Assembly (NCBI RefSeq): GCF_003461245.1
Contig: NZ_QTWS01000003.1
Span: forward strand, 124,001 to 188,000
Length of the DNA: 64,000 nucleotides
DNA from: Blautia sp. AF19-10LB
GTDB taxonomy: Bacteria; Bacillota; Clostridia; Lachnospirales; Lachnospiraceae
Reading direction: 5' to 3'
Part shown: positions 1 to 8,696 of the stretch, one piece after another
Layout: the number at the start of each line of letters is the position of its first letter
How positions within the stretch are numbered: position 1 is the first letter of the stretch
Notes under the pieces: model-generated
What the model was told of the DNA's origin: nothing
Database searches by the model: none
Seen by the model: only the letters and a program-made list of their open reading frames with translations
Made by a program: the position numbers and the translations under genes

Positions 1-2739
1 CTGTGTCTGTTTGTCAATATTTGCAAGCATTTCTTCGCACTCTTCAAGTTCGTTTGCAACATTTACCCAGCTTGCCGGAGTATAGTCACTTTCTTTCAGT
101 GCTTTTGCTTCTGCGATCACTGCCTCAAGTGCAGTTGTATCCACTTCTTTTTTTGCTGGTTTTACAATATTTGCATCTGTTGCCTGGAACTGTACAGTAA
201 AGTCTTCGTATCCAAGAGCATATACGGTCAGTGTCCAGTATCCTGTTCCGTCGTATCCTTCTGGAAGCTGGCAGCGCAGGGATTTTGTAAGGCCAAGCTG
301 AATACCCATAGATTTGTGCATCCAGTTATCTGCTGCAAATTTTGTTCCGTAAGTCTGAAGTGCATTTGTGCAAGTGCTGTCGTTTCCATAGTATGTCCAT
401 TTAACAGCCTGCATTGCAGCACCAAGATCTCCGTATCCATCTCCTGTAAGGTCAACTCTCAGGAACTCACCATAGTTGCCACTTGCTTCTTTTACAGTTG
501 TGGTAATATTTTCTGCTTTTTTGAGGGCTGCATCTTTAACACCTGAATCTGTTCCATTTGCTCTTGCGCTGAAGCTGAATGTACCATCTTCATTCTTTGT
601 AGCTGTCTTAAGACCATTTGTATTTGCCGTAACATCTGCTGTCAGATTATAAGACTGAAGATTAAATTCTCCGTATCCACCAACCAGTGTTCCATCATTT
701 TCTACTACTGTATAAGCCTTTTTGAAATCTTCATAATCCGAAGTTTTTACTTTAACCGGTACATATTTCAGACCGCTTACTTCATAGTCAAGCATTTCAT
801 CTGTTGTACCATCTTCAAATGTAAGAGTTCCCCTGCTATATGTAGCTTTTGTTCCGTCTGTGAATACAACTGTTGACTGTCCTTCCCAGTAAGAAACGGC
901 ATAAGAACCTTTCTCGCCTTTAATAATTGCAGTTGTCTGGAAGCTTCCTCTGTGAAGACCGTGGTTTGTAGTTGCTCTTGTTACAGTATCAAACGCTCCA
1001 AGGTCTGCCTCACCTCTTGTATCTTTGTCTGCTGAAGCAGTTGCATCACCTGCTGCATATACACCTTCTGCTGCCCAGTACTGAGCCCAGGTAAGTCCTG
1101 CATATACATATTTATATTCTGCAACTTCATAATCGAACGCAAAATCATCATATCCGCTGGAAGTTACAACAAATTTAGTTCCGTTTGTTACTTCAATACC
1201 TGTAAGATCCAGTGTTCCGTCTTCTTTGACGATCACTTTTGAACCTTTTCCGGTGGCCTGATAAGTCTTATCTCCTACTGTTACAGCAGTGATTGTCTTG
1301 ATGTAAGCTGTCAGCTGCTCTTCTGTAGAGCCTTCTGCCGGTACAAGTTTACTGTTTTCAGCATCGTAAGCTGCCGGTACAGCTGCCTCTTTTGCAGAGA
1401 AAGAAGCCTGGATCGGTGCATATTCGCCATTTTCATCGCTGATAACCAGAGTATGGGAACCTGCTGCCAGTGTTCCGGTTGTGATCTTGCCATCTGCATA
1501 TGCAACTTCTGTTCCGTCAACAGTATATTTTGCTGCAAAACCTTCCGGAAGAGTGCCATCCAGAGTGACTGCTGCTTCTGTATCTGTTGTATGAATGTTT
1601 GCAACTGTTGCTTTTACGCCTGTTTTTGTCAGAACCTTTTCATCATTAACATCAAATGTGATAATTCCCTTGTCAGTGTAATAAGTAACACTGTCAATGG
1701 TTTTTCCCATCATGGATTTATAATGTTCAGATGAAGTCGGGCATCCATGAACACTTGTAGTAAAACCTGTGCACCATGCCAGTTCATAGCCTTTCCAGAT
1801 ATTTTCCAGATGACGCATACCGTACTCTGTACCATCTGTTGTATTAACCGTTGCACCATAGATTTTATCCGTGCTTGTACTGATCAGGGAAGAGAAGGTT
1901 TCATTATTGATCTTCAGCTGATAATCTCCATATTTGCTCTGTGTTTTCAGTTCTGCTGTTGCTTCAACTGTTTTCTCCTGTGCACCCTTAACATCACTGA
2001 AGGTAAAGCTTCCATCTTCATTTACTGTCAGTTCTTTATAATAACCCGGAACTTCTGACAGTACATAATAAGAGTAGGAAGCATTCTCGATCAGAGAATC
2101 TTTTCCTGTATAAGTATTGCTTGCTGTCTGTCCTTTGTTTGTGACTGTGATCGTTACGGAATCATCGTCTGTCACCTTTTTCTGATCCTTCAGAAGTGCA
2201 AGATCACTTACTTTAACAGGGAAGGTGACACCTGCCAGATTTGTTCCTTCTACATCTGTATGATAAGCTGAATTTCCATTCATCATACCCGCTGTTCTGG
2301 ATTTGTTCAATGTGGCAGAGGTAAATGCATCGACTTTGACATCGTTATTCTTTAATTCTGCCTTATAGAAATCGTCATAAGGAATGTTCATGAGAACGTA
2401 TGCTTCGCCTGTTGTCTGGTCATCGCCTGCCTGATCAGAAAACTCGTCCTCTGTTAACTCGGAGCTGAACAGATCTTCCTCAGAATCAGTTTCTGCTGTG
2501 TCTGCATCCTCATCTTCTACCACATCTACATCTGCAGTATCATCAGCAACTTCTTCTGTATCTACCTCTACTTCTGTCTCAGTCTCCGCATCCGGTGTTT
2601 CTTCTACTTCTACAGCATCTGAAACTACATCACTGTCTGAAAAATCAGCCGCCATTGCAACTGTCGGCATACTTGTCATTGCCATAGCTGCACTGAGCAC
2701 TACCGGAGCTACTTTCTTTAACAATTTCTGATTTGCCAT
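1..2739 (-). CDS. Large secreted Tp47-like / FIVAR surface protein, 3' end outside the window
   Basis: Open frame of 913 codons running off the left edge, so no stop is seen. The ATG at 2739 follows a strong Shine-Dalgarno (GAGGAGGAAG). Residues 1-30 form a Sec signal peptide ending in MAMA, followed by an Asp/Glu/Val/Thr-rich acidic linker to about residue 110. A module starting YVLMNIPYDDFYKAEL and ending in a YVYAGLTWAQYWAAEGVY segment resembles Lachnospiraceae proteins annotated as penicillin-binding Tp47 domain C. Several Ig-like strand-rich stretches follow. The last visible residues (ALEAVIAEAKALKESDYTP...) look like a FIVAR domain. It is probably a cell-surface or wall-bound adhesin-like protein; its ligand is unknown. 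The flanking operator-like repeats suggest metal-responsive control. Family assignment is from memory of motif style and is moderately sure. Confidence 0.75.
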   Translation of the reverse strand, partial: MANQKLLKKVAPVVLSAAMAMTSMPTVAMAADFSDSDVVSDAVEVEETPDAETETEVEVDTEEVADDTADVDVVEDEDADTAETDSEEDLFSSELTEDEFSDQAGDDQTTGEAYVLMNIPYDDFYKAELKNNDVKVDAFTSATLNKSRTAGMMNGNSAYHTDVEGTNLAGVTFPVKVSDLALLKDQKKVTDDDSVTITVTNKGQTASNTYTGKDSLIENASYSYYVLSEVPGYYKELTVNEDGSFTFSDVKGAQEKTVEATAELKTQSKYGDYQLKINNETFSSLISTSTDKIYGATVNTTDGTEYGMRHLENIWKGYELAWCTGFTTSVHGCPTSSEHYKSMMGKTIDSVTYYTDKGIITFDVNDEKVLTKTGVKATVANIHTTDTEAAVTLDGTLPEGFAAKYTVDGTEVAYADGKITTGTLAAGSHTLVISDENGEYAPIQASFSAKEAAVPAAYDAENSKLVPAEGSTEEQLTAYIKTITAVTVGDKTYQATGKGSKVIVKEDGTLDLTGIEVTNGTKFVVTSSGYDDFAFDYEVAEYKYVYAGLTWAQYWAAEGVYAAGDATASADKDTRGEADLGAFDTVTRATTNHGLHRGSFQTTAIIKGEKGSYAVSYWEGQSTVVFTDGTKATYSRGTLTFEDGTTDEMLDYEVSGLKYVPVKVKTSDYEDFKKAYTVVENDGTLVGGYGEFNLQSYNLTADVTANTNGLKTATKNEDGTFSFSARANGTDSGVKDAALKKAENITTTVKEASGNYGEFLRVDLTGDGYGDLGAAMQAVKWTYYGNDSTCTNALQTYGTKFAADNWMHKSMGIQLGLTKSLRCQLPEGYDGTGYWTLTVYALGYEDFTVQFQATDANIVKPAKKEVDTTALEAVIAEAKALKESDYTPASWVNVANELEECEEMLANIDKQTQ

Positions 2740-2761
2740 CTTCTTCCTCCTCTTTCTTTCC

Positions 2762-2835
2762 GTTAGGTATTTCTAACTATTATTTTATACCACAAACCTA
2801 TATTCCTGTCTATATTTCAGTTAGAATTTTCTAAC
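2762..2835 (-). promoter_or_regulatory. Promoter of the Tp47-like gene with two GTTAG-N6-CTAAC operators
   Basis: On the minus strand a -35 TAGACA (2807-2812) and a -10 TATAAA (2784-2789) are separated by 17 bp. A perfect inverted repeat GTTAGaaaattCTAAC (2820-2835) lies just upstream of the -35. A second, GTTAGaaataccTAAC in the same orientation (2762-2777), lies just downstream of the expected transcription start. The arm sequence resembles DtxR/IdeR-type metalloregulator sites. The regulator itself is not in the window. Confidence 0.6.
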
Positions 2836-2907
2836 CTGCGAATTGACTTTTTTTCTCATTTAACATCTTATTGATAATTCTTTTTCAATAAAAGTATAAC
2901 AAAATAC

Positions 2908-2947
2908 ACCTGTTATACCAGGTAAACATTCCCGATACAGCAGGTGC
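2908..2947 (-). terminator. Possible terminator after the VanZ-IMPase gene
   Basis: On the minus strand CACCTG and CAGGTG arms flank a loop that holds a second small hairpin (CCTGgtataaCAGG), followed by TATTTTG. It lies 11 bp past the stop of the fusion gene. The U-tract is poor, so this is a weak call. Confidence 0.35.
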
Positions 2948-2957
2948 ATATTATTTG

Positions 2958-4547
2958 TCATTTATTCAGTTTTACTTTTGTGGTCCCTTCTGCCGAACTG
3001 TCTCTCAGTCTCTCAAAAGCTTCTTTGCTTTCTTTCCACGCTTTCGGTGTGCCGCCGATGATCGAGCAGCCTTCGTGGAGTGTGATCGGACTTCCGTCGA
3101 TCTGTGTGATCACGCCACCGGCTTCTTCCAGGATCACGGATGCCGCCGCATAATCGTATGGCTGGAGTTTCAGTTCCAGATAGACCGTATTGCTTCCAGA
3201 TGCCGCACGGCAGAGTCCCAATGCCGCTGAACCGCCACAACGGATGGAAAGGCTGTTCTGGAACATATCTTTGACCACACGGAACAGACAGTCGATTCCG
3301 GCTTCGTTGTATCTTGCACAGCCGAACTCCACGATTCCCTCCGTGACGGATTTATCCGCAAGCTGGATCCGTTTGCCATTAAGGTAACTTCCCTTGCCGC
3401 GGATCGCAATATACATATCATTAATGTACGGATGATAGACAAAACCAGCGATCATCTGATCCTTATGTGCAAGCCCGACAGAAATACAGCTGTGATGATA
3501 ATCAAACATAAAATTCGTCGTGCCATCAATCGGATCAATATAAAAGGTAAACTCGCCATCTGCCTGTGCACCGGCATTTCCCTCGGTATCTTCTTCTCCG
3601 AAGAAAGTTGCTCCCGGAAGGATCTCGCTGAATCCTTTGATCAGGAACCTCTGGATCTCCATATCGTAATCGGTACAGAAGTTCGCAAGCCCCTCTTTCT
3701 GATGGATCATTGCATCGGATGGTCTGGCCTTGACCATCTTTTTGCCGGCTTCGCGGATCAGACGCTCGATCGCACGGTATCTGGAATCCATTCGTTCCTT
3801 CGGATCTTCTTTGATCTCAGGTGTGGCATTTTCTTCCATTGCTTCTGAAACAGAGCGGTCCATGGATGGATTCTCCGTCATTGCATATGTGCCGGAAGAT
3901 TTCTGCTCCTCATCCGCGGATCTCCATGGTGTCACATCCCAGCCGCCAAATCTGCGAATCGCACTCTCAATCTTTCTGCGGCTTCTGTCAAATCCCCAGT
4001 ACCAGATTCCACCGAGAAGTCCGCCCACTGTATTAAAGAACAGGTCTGCAAGCTGGAAGGTTCCCAGTTTGAAAAACAACTGACAGAACTCGATGCCGAG
4101 CGAAAACAGGAAACTGATCTTGAAACTTAAGATCAGGACATTTTGAATACTTTTTTCCTTATAATGGTCTCTTTCTTCCTGTGCCCAGAACAAAAGGACG
4201 ATGAACGGAAGAAACAGGATCAGGTTTTCAAAATTCTCTGTGTAAAGCTCTCCATTATTATGTAAACTCCAAATGCCGAGCACATGATCCAGAGGATTTC
4301 CCCAGATTGTCCGGCACAAAAGTGTCCGAAACAGCATCATACTTACATAAAATACCAGGAAAAAATGTTTCCTGAACCAGCCGCTTGTGCGGAACTGACG
4401 GATCCATGCCCGAACCACTGGACCGGCTCCCTGTTTCCTGCCAAGCATATAGACGCACATGACAAGTGCCGCCAGCAGAAGGGATGCTCCCGCTGTCTGG
4501 TAGAGCGCTGCCAGAACATCTGCGATGATTTTTACAACATATTCCAT
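2958..4547 (-). CDS. VanZ-like membrane domain fused to inositol monophosphatase-family phosphatase
   Basis: Two families lie in one frame. Residues about 1-195 hold membrane helices and a VanZ-type signature (IEFCQLFFKLGTFQLADLFFNTVGG). Residues about 255-520 form an inositol-monophosphatase/FIG fold with the metal sites GEED, YIDPIDGTTNF and YDYAAASVILEEAGG. A charged linker of about 60 residues joins them. VanZ proteins are integral membrane proteins of uncertain role, while IMPase enzymes remove phosphate from inositol phosphates or PAP-like substrates. The fusion would place a Mg-dependent phosphatase at the inner face of the membrane. I chose the ATG at 4547 because GAGGAG lies 7 bp upstream; an ATG at 4562 that overlaps the preceding stop has no Shine-Dalgarno. 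It follows the OGG1-type gene directly. Confidence 0.85.
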   Translation of the reverse strand: MEYVVKIIADVLAALYQTAGASLLLAALVMCVYMLGRKQGAGPVVRAWIRQFRTSGWFRKHFFLVFYVSMMLFRTLLCRTIWGNPLDHVLGIWSLHNNGELYTENFENLILFLPFIVLLFWAQEERDHYKEKSIQNVLILSFKISFLFSLGIEFCQLFFKLGTFQLADLFFNTVGGLLGGIWYWGFDRSRRKIESAIRRFGGWDVTPWRSADEEQKSSGTYAMTENPSMDRSVSEAMEENATPEIKEDPKERMDSRYRAIERLIREAGKKMVKARPSDAMIHQKEGLANFCTDYDMEIQRFLIKGFSEILPGATFFGEEDTEGNAGAQADGEFTFYIDPIDGTTNFMFDYHHSCISVGLAHKDQMIAGFVYHPYINDMYIAIRGKGSYLNGKRIQLADKSVTEGIVEFGCARYNEAGIDCLFRVVKDMFQNSLSIRCGGSAALGLCRAASGSNTVYLELKLQPYDYAAASVILEEAGGVITQIDGSPITLHEGCSIIGGTPKAWKESKEAFERLRDSSAEGTTKVKLNK

Positions 4548-4558
4548 AGTCTGTCTCC

Positions 4559-5392
4559 TCATTTCGTGCGGTGAATATCCGCCGCACCAGTCAGTTCATA
4601 ATAAAAAATATACTGCTGCATGATTCCCCGAAGTCCGTGATATCTGCGGTTCGGGAATCCTCTTTTGTAGTGTATGTCCAGAACCTGGCGGATATGTGTG
4701 TCGATCGGGAATGCATCCATGTGGTGAAGTGCAAACAGACAGATGCAGTCAGCAACCTTCTCTCCCACGCCGCTGAGTTTCATCAATTCCTGTCTTGCCC
4801 TGCGATAATAACACATGCGGTAAAGTTTCTCCAGCGAGACCTCTCCGCTCAGAATACTTCGTGTCGTTTCCACCAGATATTTCGCGCGATAGCCCATTCC
4901 GAGTGCCCGGAGTTCTTCCTCCGTCGCCGTTCCCAGCTGTTCCGCTGTCGGGAAAGTCCAGTATTCCACGCCTTCCTCAGAATATTTCTGCTCACCGTAT
5001 CGTTTACATAATCTGTCAATGCATCCACGGATCCTGGAAATATTATTCTGCTGTGAGATCAGAAACGTAATGATCATCTCCCACAGATCCTGACGCAAGA
5101 TCCGGATGCCGCTCCCGCACTCTGCCGCCGCACTCAGGTAATGGTCACGTGGATTGATCTTCTCGATATAGCCTGCATAATCCGCATCAATATCAAAGTA
5201 CGGAACCCAGTAACAGAGAAATTCCACATCACTGCAATGAAAAGTTACGATCGTCCCTTCCTGTGTAAGTTTGAGATACTGATCTCCTGCGATCAGTTCA
5301 TACGTGTTTTCTTCTGTCTCTCTCATCCGGAAACACTGACCGGACTGACAGATCTGTTTCAGGCTGAAATTATCCAGCTCTACTGTAATCAT
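4559..5392 (-). CDS. 8-oxoguanine DNA glycosylase / AP lyase (OGG1-type)
   Basis: This 277-aa protein has the OGG1 layout: an N-terminal substrate-recognition domain (residues 1-90) and a HhH-GPD domain. The hairpin LSGVGEKVADCICLFAL carries the catalytic lysine (K212), and the FPIDTHI motif carries the catalytic aspartate (D231). The QQNNI segment (about 114-118) is typical of the family. It removes oxidised guanine from DNA in base-excision repair and cleaves the abasic site. It is flanked by the 59-aa Cys-protein gene 15 bp upstream and the VanZ-IMPase gene downstream, so the three are probably one transcript. Confidence 0.9.
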   Translation of the reverse strand: MITVELDNFSLKQICQSGQCFRMRETEENTYELIAGDQYLKLTQEGTIVTFHCSDVEFLCYWVPYFDIDADYAGYIEKINPRDHYLSAAAECGSGIRILRQDLWEMIITFLISQQNNISRIRGCIDRLCKRYGEQKYSEEGVEYWTFPTAEQLGTATEEELRALGMGYRAKYLVETTRSILSGEVSLEKLYRMCYYRRARQELMKLSGVGEKVADCICLFALHHMDAFPIDTHIRQVLDIHYKRGFPNRRYHGLRGIMQQYIFYYELTGAADIHRTK

Positions 5393-5407
5393 ATTTTTCT
5401 CCGTCCC

Positions 5408-5587
5408 CTACATCTGATGCCGAACTACTCTGTATTCATCTCCATTGCGATAATACGGGCATTCTTTATATTCTGTGCTGATAAAACGGTAATACTCGTC
5501 CTCGTCCAGATTTACATCGCAGTAATAACTTTCACTTTCTTCGTCATATACATAATTCGCGCAGTAATCGCAGCTTGTTGCTTTCAT
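5408..5587 (-). CDS. 59-aa cysteine-containing acidic microprotein
   Basis: Short frame starting MKATSCDYCANYVYDEEDES and ending VVRHQM. It is rich in Asp, Glu and Tyr, with C6-x2-C9, C23 and C43, which suggests a small metal-binding knuckle. It resembles very small Lachnospiraceae proteins annotated as DUF6472; I recall this only from motif style. It lies 15 bp before the OGG1-type gene and 17 bp after rfbF, so it sits in the same run. Function unknown. Confidence 0.7.
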   Translation of the reverse strand: MKATSCDYCANYVYDEESESYYCDVNLDEDEYYRFISTEYKECPYYRNGDEYRVVRHQM

Positions 5588-5604
5588 CTGTTATTTCCTC
5601 TTTT

Positions 5605-6381
5605 CTATTCCCAGATCTTCCACGGTGCATTTCCGCTCTGCCAGAGACTTTCCAGGAGATTTTTTTCACGAAGGGTGTCCATGCACTGCCAGAAGCCCTT
5701 GTGGCGGTAGGCATTTAACTGTCCCATGCGGGCAGCCTCTGCCAGAGGATATTTCTCAAACACAGTATCATCCCCTTCAATTAGATCCATGATCGAAGGC
5801 TCCAGGACCATGAATCCGGCATTGATCCAACCGCCGTCTTCTTTTTTCTTTTCTTTGAAGTTGGTGATCGTTCCATCGTTTTCAATATCAAGGATACCGA
5901 AACGTCCTCCCGGCTGTGCCGCTGTGATCGTCGCCATTTTGCCGTGGGAGCGGTGATACTCGAGAAGTTCTTTGATGTTGACATCAGCCACGCCATCCCC
6001 GTAGGTCAGCATGAACGTATTTCCATCGAGATATTCCTTCACACGTTTGATACGTCCGCCGGTCATGGTATTGAGTCCTGTATCGACCAGGGTGACTTTC
6101 CACGGTTCCAGGACATTGTTGTGCACGATCATCTTATTTTCCTGGGTAAAATCAAAAGTGATGTTGCTGTTGTGAAGATAATAGTCTGCAAACCATTCTT
6201 TGATCACATGCTGTTTGTATCCACAGCAGATAACAAATTCATTAAATCCATAAGCAGAATACATTTTCATAATATGCCAGAGGATCGGCTTCTCCCCGAT
6301 CTCGATCATCGGCTTCGGCTTCAGATGGCTCTCCTCGCTGATACGGGTACCAAAACCGCCTGCTAAAATTACAACTTTCAT
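5605..6381 (-). CDS. rfbF: Glucose-1-phosphate cytidylyltransferase
   Basis: 258 aa, full length for the family. It has the nucleotidyltransferase signature LAGGFGTRISEES near the N terminus, the downstream KPKPMIEIG, LTYGDGVADV (metal-binding Asp) and INAGFMVLEP. It makes CDP-glucose from CTP and glucose-1-phosphate, the entry step to CDP-3,6-dideoxyhexoses of surface polysaccharides. No CDP-glucose dehydratase (rfbG) or other sugar-pathway gene is adjacent, so the product must be used elsewhere or for another purpose. Confidence 0.92.
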   Translation of the reverse strand: MKVVILAGGFGTRISEESHLKPKPMIEIGEKPILWHIMKMYSAYGFNEFVICCGYKQHVIKEWFADYYLHNSNITFDFTQENKMIVHNNVLEPWKVTLVDTGLNTMTGGRIKRVKEYLDGNTFMLTYGDGVADVNIKELLEYHRSHGKMATITAAQPGGRFGILDIENDGTITNFKEKKKEDGGWINAGFMVLEPSIMDLIEGDDTVFEKYPLAEAARMGQLNAYRHKGFWQCMDTLREKNLLESLWQSGNAPWKIWE

Positions 6382-6480
6382 ATTTATTCTCCAATCCGTT
6401 TTATCTGTTTTGCGTATGATATCCTATATTCTAATACAATCCCCGCAAAAAAGAAAGCATTCCGCCTGACATTTATAAGT

Positions 6481-6531
6481 AAAAAACCGCCTGCTCACAT
6501 CCCTGGTCTCAGGAATACAAGAAGACGGTTT
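6481..6531 (-). terminator. Rho-independent terminator of the radical SAM gene
   Basis: On the minus strand AAACCGTCT pairs with AGGCGGTTT (one G-U pair) and is followed by a run of Ts. The loop contains a second perfect hairpin, CCTGagacCAGG. It lies 28 bp after the stop at 6560. Confidence 0.8.
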
Positions 6532-6559
6532 GAGGATTTTTATTTTATCGAGGTGCAGA

Positions 6560-7951
6560 TTATTTTGCTGCGGCTTTCGCTGCCTTTGCTGCTTTTTCTT
6601 CCTCCCACAGTTTGTCTGCTACAGGAGCCCATTCTTCTGCATAATGTACGCATTTGCTGCAGAGATGTTCCGGTGTTTCCTGGGACTGGAGGTCTGTGGA
6701 ATGTGCGCCGGATTCCTTGACGATACGCTGCAGGATCTCCGGGTTCTCCAGCATCGGGCATGGACGGAGCATGTTGTCATTGAATGGCTGGTTATCATGG
6801 TAAGCCATGAACAGCGGCTGTTTCAGGATCTCGAGAATTGTATTCTCGTGAATATTTCCATTAGAGTAATGAATAAATACGCATGGTTCTGCATCACCGT
6901 TTGCATTGATATGGAAGTAGTTTCTTCCACCTGCGATACATCCTCCTACGAATTCACCATCGTTCTGGAAGTCCATGGTAAAAATTCCAGGGCCGTGTTC
7001 CATATTACGGATCTCTCTTACACGATTTTTCACATAAACACGCTGTTCCGGATTCAGAAGCAGATCAACGGAAGCCGCGTTTCCAACCGGCATATAGTGG
7101 AAATACAGAGCGTAACGGCATCCTTTGTCGATGAGCATCTGGATGAACTCTTCACTGGTAACACTCTTGTAGTTTGCGCTTGTGTAGCAGATAGAGGTAC
7201 CAAATACAAGCCCGTGCTCTTTGAGCAGGTCCATCGCATGCATAACTTTGTTGTATACACCGTTTCCACGACGCATGTCGTTTACGTCCGGCTCACCCTC
7301 TACGCTTAAGCCAAGGAACAGGTTTCCGACTTCCTGCATCTGTTTGCAGAGTGCTTCGTCAACCAGTGTACCGTTGGTATATGCAAAGAAGACACAGTCG
7401 TTATGTTTTCTGCAAAGTTCGATGATATCTTTCTTTCTTACCATCGGCTCTCCGCCTGTCATCATGTAGAAATAAACGCCCAGTTCTTTACCCTGTGTTA
7501 CGATAGAATCCATATCCTCAAAAGAAAGATTCAGTTTATTTCCGTATTCTGCTGCCCAGCATCCTGTACAATGCAGGTTACATGCGCTGGTCGGGTCCAT
7601 CAGAATGATCCACGGAATGTTGCAGTTATGGATCTTTCTCATCTCACGGATGGTTTTGGTTCCATTGTAAAGAGCCTCAAATCCAAGATTCATCAGTGTG
7701 GTCTTGAGTACATTCGGGTGGAGATCCTTTACGATCGATGTCACGTAACGGTTCAGTGTGTATTCCGGATTACAGGCAACTCGTCTCAGATAATCCCAGT
7801 TTACTCCTGTCTGAAAATCTTTCATATGTTTCTCTGCAGTGTCAATGATCTTTTCGTATGCTTCCTCCGGGTTCTTGTTTACCTGTCCAATTGCATAATC
7901 AACTACTCCTGAAAAAACGGTCTTGGCAGCTGCATGTGTAAGCTTATTCAT
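6560..7951 (-). CDS. Radical SAM protein with SPASM-like C-terminal cysteines
   Basis: 463 aa. The SAM/[4Fe-4S] motif CNLHCTGC lies at C124, C128 and C131, followed by MTGGEPM (SAM binding). A C-terminal region holds further cysteines (GGCIAGG, GDAEPCVF, RPCPML, CSKC) as in SPASM/twitch domains that bind extra clusters. About 100 residues before the core are helical and of unknown role. The tail is Ala/Lys-rich. The substrate cannot be read from sequence or neighbours; no peptide precursor is seen next to it. It is a single-gene unit with its own terminator. Confidence 0.85.
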   Translation of the reverse strand: MNKLTHAAAKTVFSGVVDYAIGQVNKNPEEAYEKIIDTAEKHMKDFQTGVNWDYLRRVACNPEYTLNRYVTSIVKDLHPNVLKTTLMNLGFEALYNGTKTIREMRKIHNCNIPWIILMDPTSACNLHCTGCWAAEYGNKLNLSFEDMDSIVTQGKELGVYFYMMTGGEPMVRKKDIIELCRKHNDCVFFAYTNGTLVDEALCKQMQEVGNLFLGLSVEGEPDVNDMRRGNGVYNKVMHAMDLLKEHGLVFGTSICYTSANYKSVTSEEFIQMLIDKGCRYALYFHYMPVGNAASVDLLLNPEQRVYVKNRVREIRNMEHGPGIFTMDFQNDGEFVGGCIAGGRNYFHINANGDAEPCVFIHYSNGNIHENTILEILKQPLFMAYHDNQPFNDNMLRPCPMLENPEILQRIVKESGAHSTDLQSQETPEHLCSKCVHYAEEWAPVADKLWEEEKAAKAAKAAAK

Positions 7952-8097
7952 TACAATTTCCTCCTCTGTTCCATCTTCCCTATTACTTTATCCGATTTAC
8001 TGGATCCGCATTCCTCAAAATGGAAGAAAGCCCTCAGGTGCTTGTTATTTTTTATTTCTTATATTATATTCGCGGATTCTTTCCTTTTTCAATGGAC

Positions 8098-8134
8098 AAA
8101 AAGAGGTCGATGGTAAATTATCTTACCACCGACC
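8098..8134 (-). terminator. Rho-independent terminator after the nitroreductase
   Basis: On the minus strand GGTCGgTGGTAA and TTACCAtCGACC form a 12-bp stem with one mismatch, followed by TCTTTTT. It closes the aldolase-nitroreductase unit. Confidence 0.9.
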
Positions 8135-8162
8135 TGATCTGTAAGGTATTGTATTTTCTTTG

Positions 8163-8684
8163 TTATTCTACGTAATAAACATAAGAAGCTTTTCTTGGTG
8201 CGGCCTTCGGAGCATCACCGTCTGCATAACCGAGGATGCAATGTCCGATTCCTTCATAATCGCCCTCGATTCCAAGAGATCTGAGGAGTTCTTTGCCTTC
8301 TTCACTCTCGAATTCTTCTTTGGCTCTGTGGATCCAGCAGCTTCCGATTCCCTGTGCTTCTGCTTCCAGCATCAGATTTCCCATAACGAGGCTTCCGTCA
8401 TAAATGTATGTCGGACGTGCCTTGTCAGCCAGCACGATCAGAACGACCGGTGCGCCGTAGAACGGATCGATCTCAACTCCCATGATCTTTGCATTCATGG
8501 CAGAAAGTTTATCGCGGAGCTCCTTGTTTGTCACAGCAATGATGATCGGGGACTGTTTACCCATTCCTGTTGCCGCGTAGGTTCCTGCTTCGATGATCTT
8601 CTCAAGTTTGTCCTGCGGGATCATGTCGCTTTTGTATTTGCGGATGCTTCTTCTGCTTTTGATCGTTTCAAGTACGTCACTCAT
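8163..8684 (-). CDS. Nitroreductase-family FMN oxidoreductase
   Basis: 173 aa, the usual length. The N-terminal IKSRRSIRKY motif contacts FMN phosphate, GTYAATGMGKQSP is the typical second motif, and GIGSCWIHRAKEEF with GHCILGYADG completes the fold. These cytosolic flavoenzymes reduce nitro groups, quinones or other acceptors using NAD(P)H. The start lies 12 bp after the aldolase stop, so the two form an operon. The true substrate is unknown. Confidence 0.9.
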   Translation of the reverse strand: MSDVLETIKSRRSIRKYKSDMIPQDKLEKIIEAGTYAATGMGKQSPIIIAVTNKELRDKLSAMNAKIMGVEIDPFYGAPVVLIVLADKARPTYIYDGSLVMGNLMLEAEAQGIGSCWIHRAKEEFESEEGKELLRSLGIEGDYEGIGHCILGYADGDAPKAAPRKASYVYYVE

Positions 8685-8696
8685 GTTTTTTACCTC

